Shown here one piece after another: positions 52,784 through 54,033 of a stretch of 54,033 nt of DNA. Within the stretch, counting starts at the first letter, position 1; each line of letters begins with the position of its first letter. The translations under genes and the position numbers were made by a program. A model generated the notes under the pieces. That model made no database searches. It saw only the letters and a list, made by a program, of their open reading frames with translations, and was not told the DNA's origin. The stretch is from Bacteroidota bacterium (GTDB taxonomy: Bacteria > Bacteroidota > Bacteroidia > Cytophagales > Microscillaceae): contig RDXZ01000013.1 in assembly GCA_004293265.1 (NCBI GenBank), positions 1-54,033 of the forward strand, written 5' to 3'.

Positions 52784-52819
52784 CAAAGTAAATGACCGAC
52801 TTGGACAAAACCTGTCCAA
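52784..52819 (-). promoter_or_regulatory. Candidate operator and -7 box of the WYL gene
   Basis: TTGGACA (52801-52807), 5 bases, TGTCCAA (52813-52819): a perfect 7-bp inverted repeat. On the minus strand a TTACTTTG -7 box (52784-52791) lies 9 bases downstream of it, so a dimer bound there would overlap the promoter spacer and -33 region. I see no good -33 TTTG at the expected distance. Confidence 0.6.
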
Positions 52820-52958
52820 TGCAATAAATATTTTAAAATATTTTAAAAAAAATTTAAAACCTAAGTTATAATTATTCAAAAAAATTAAAATAAAAAAAAT
52901 ACTTTTCCGTTATTTAAGGAAAAAACTGAATAAAATATCATCTTTTTGTTTGATAAAA

Positions 52959-53001
52959 ACACCAAACGAGGATATTTGATGATTTTGGCTGTGTTTGGTG
53001 T
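52959..53001. promoter_or_regulatory. Hairpin upstream of the Rpn-type gene
   Basis: ACACCAAAC (52959-52967) pairs perfectly with GTTTGGTGT (52993-53001) across a 25-base loop. It ends 51 bases before the start codon at 53053. It could be a leader hairpin limiting translation, or a binding site. The T-tract needed for a terminator is missing. Confidence 0.45.
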
Positions 53002-53052
53002 CAGCACAAAGTACTTTAAAGAATGGAACTTTATTTGTTCCTAAGATAAAAG

Positions 53053-54030
53053 ATGAAAAAAATAAGTATCAGCAAAGATATGCTTTGGAAAGGCATCATA
53101 GAAGATTTATTCTTTGAATTTTTAGAATATTTTTTTGATGATTGGGCAAAAGAATACGTAGATTTTAATATCGAACCTGTTTTTTTAAATGATGAATTGG
53201 AGAAAATTTATGAAAAAACTAAAGAAGGCGGCAGAAGTGCTGATAAATTAGTCAAAGTATTTTTAAAGAATGGTAAAGAACAATATCTTTTCTTGCACAT
53301 TGAAATACAAGGATATGAAGATTCGTTGTTTCCTTATCGAATGTTTGTTAGTTTTTACCGAATACTTGATAATTTGGTGCAAAAAGACACCAATAAAGGT
53401 TTTAAAATTACAGACATACCTAAAATAATGGCTTTTGCTATCTATACAGATGAAGTACCTGATTTTAAACCTACTGAGTTTAAATACGATTGTTTTGAAA
53501 CTACTTTAAATTATAATTTTAAAACTTTCAAAATCTTAGATAAAAATATTGATGAGCTAAACATAAACAATAATATTTTTAGTTATGTAGTGCAAGCAGT
53601 TCGATATGCAGTCGATAAAAATAAAAAAACAGACTTATCACAATTAGAATGGAAGTTTGATTTGATGGAACGCTTGACAAAAGCGGGTTATGACAATAGA
53701 AAAAAACAATTAGTTTGGTATTTTATTAAAAACTATATTGGATTTAAAGCAAAAGAATATTCAAAAAAATTAGAAAATAAAATAAACAAAAAACCTAAAA
53801 GTATGACTTTAACAGAAATGATTATCCAAGAGGCAAAAGCCGAAGGAAGAGAAGAAGGTGAGGCAAAAGGAATAGAAAAAGGAAGAGCGAAAGAAAAAGC
53901 GGAATCTAACGTAAAGAACACGCTTAAACTATTTTCAAAAGGTATGAAAATACACGAAATTTCTGAAATTCTTGAGATTTCTATCGAAGAAGTAAAAGAA
54001 ATTATAGAAAAAAATAAACATTCTTCTTAA
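53053..54030 (+). CDS. Rpn/PD-(D/E)XK family nuclease, transposase-like
   Basis: A 325-residue protein of the Rpn family (recombination-promoting nuclease, PDDEXK fold). The core (about 35-110) has RSADKLVKVFLKNGKEQYLF with Asp64, then HIEIQGYEDSLFPYRMFVSF with Glu84-x-Gln86, the usual ExQ form of this family. The middle part (110-230) is helical. Residues about 255-295 are an E/K/R/A-rich coiled coil (AEGREEGEAKGIEKGRAKEK), followed by a helix-turn-helix-like tail (MKIHEISEILEISIEEV). Such proteins are often numerous, variable accessory genes. It is divergent to the WYL regulator, and complete. Confidence 0.85.
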   Translation: MKKISISKDMLWKGIIEDLFFEFLEYFFDDWAKEYVDFNIEPVFLNDELEKIYEKTKEGGRSADKLVKVFLKNGKEQYLFLHIEIQGYEDSLFPYRMFVSFYRILDNLVQKDTNKGFKITDIPKIMAFAIYTDEVPDFKPTEFKYDCFETTLNYNFKTFKILDKNIDELNINNNIFSYVVQAVRYAVDKNKKTDLSQLEWKFDLMERLTKAGYDNRKKQLVWYFIKNYIGFKAKEYSKKLENKINKKPKSMTLTEMIIQEAKAEGREEGEAKGIEKGRAKEKAESNVKNTLKLFSKGMKIHEISEILEISIEEVKEIIEKNKHSS

Positions 54031-54033
54031 AAT

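Noticed and set aside
1-54033. tRNA, rRNA, CRISPR array, riboswitch, integrase or insertion sequence
   Set aside because: No cloverleaf, evenly spaced repeats, known aptamer core or transposase/recombinase motifs were seen by eye; small or degenerate examples could be missed.

Overview
The window is chromosome of a low-GC Bacteroidota, most likely a gliding member of the Cytophagales or a relative. It carries porP/sprF-gldK-gldL-gldM-gldN (type IX secretion and gliding) and a PorE-like OmpA lipoprotein-type adaptor. SiaB/SiaC homologues and many Bacteroidota-only families are also present. Intergenic DNA is extremely AT-rich, Shine-Dalgarno sequences are absent, and promoters follow the Bacteroidota pattern TTTG-N19..21-TAnnTTTG. 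No rRNA, tRNA, CRISPR array, transposase or integrase was seen. Family assignments rest on motifs read by eye; no database search was run.

Layout. 1-4100: a tandem-duplicated small lipoprotein gene and the porE-like gene. 4420-4610: a candidate small RNA with its own promoter and terminator. 4655-14054: housekeeping genes (TPR-PspC protein, TIGR02757 protein, MarC-family protein, class V aminotransferase, HD hydrolase, patatin, HI0933-type flavoprotein, DUF3592 protein) separated by palindromic and terminal-inverted-repeat elements, with a second candidate small RNA at 9480-9594. 14126-23616: a five-gene defence operon (C5 methyltransferase, MORC/MutL-like ATPase, Z1 helicase-like ATPase, PD-(D/E)XK nuclease, AIPR protein) bracketed by near-identical direct repeats of about 108 bp. 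23818-31656: a barrel protein, a TPR protein and the porP-gldKLMN locus. 31797-43144: PIG-L deacetylase, DUF2911 protein, SiaC and SiaB homologues, CASTOR/POLLUX-like channel, PH-domain protein, ABC ATPase and TolC protein.

43202-52819 is the most unusual part. Seven genes lie in one direction: a WYL-domain regulator, two small membrane proteins and four DUF262 (GmrS/SspE-like) proteins. The four form two successive modules. Each module is a 569-residue DUF262-HNH protein (type B, QRGYKW motif) followed within 1-6 bp by a longer DUF262 protein (type A, QRDY motif), and then by a copy of a repeat of about 140 bp. The repeats are almost identical although the module proteins have diverged strongly. 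A 7-bp inverted repeat lies over the promoter region of the WYL gene and is a candidate operator. An Rpn-type nuclease gene follows on the other strand.

Together, the window holds the cell-envelope export and gliding machine next to two independent, repeat-bracketed anti-phage loci without visible integrases. This suggests that defence cassettes in this genome are gained, lost or exchanged by recombination between short non-coding repeats.
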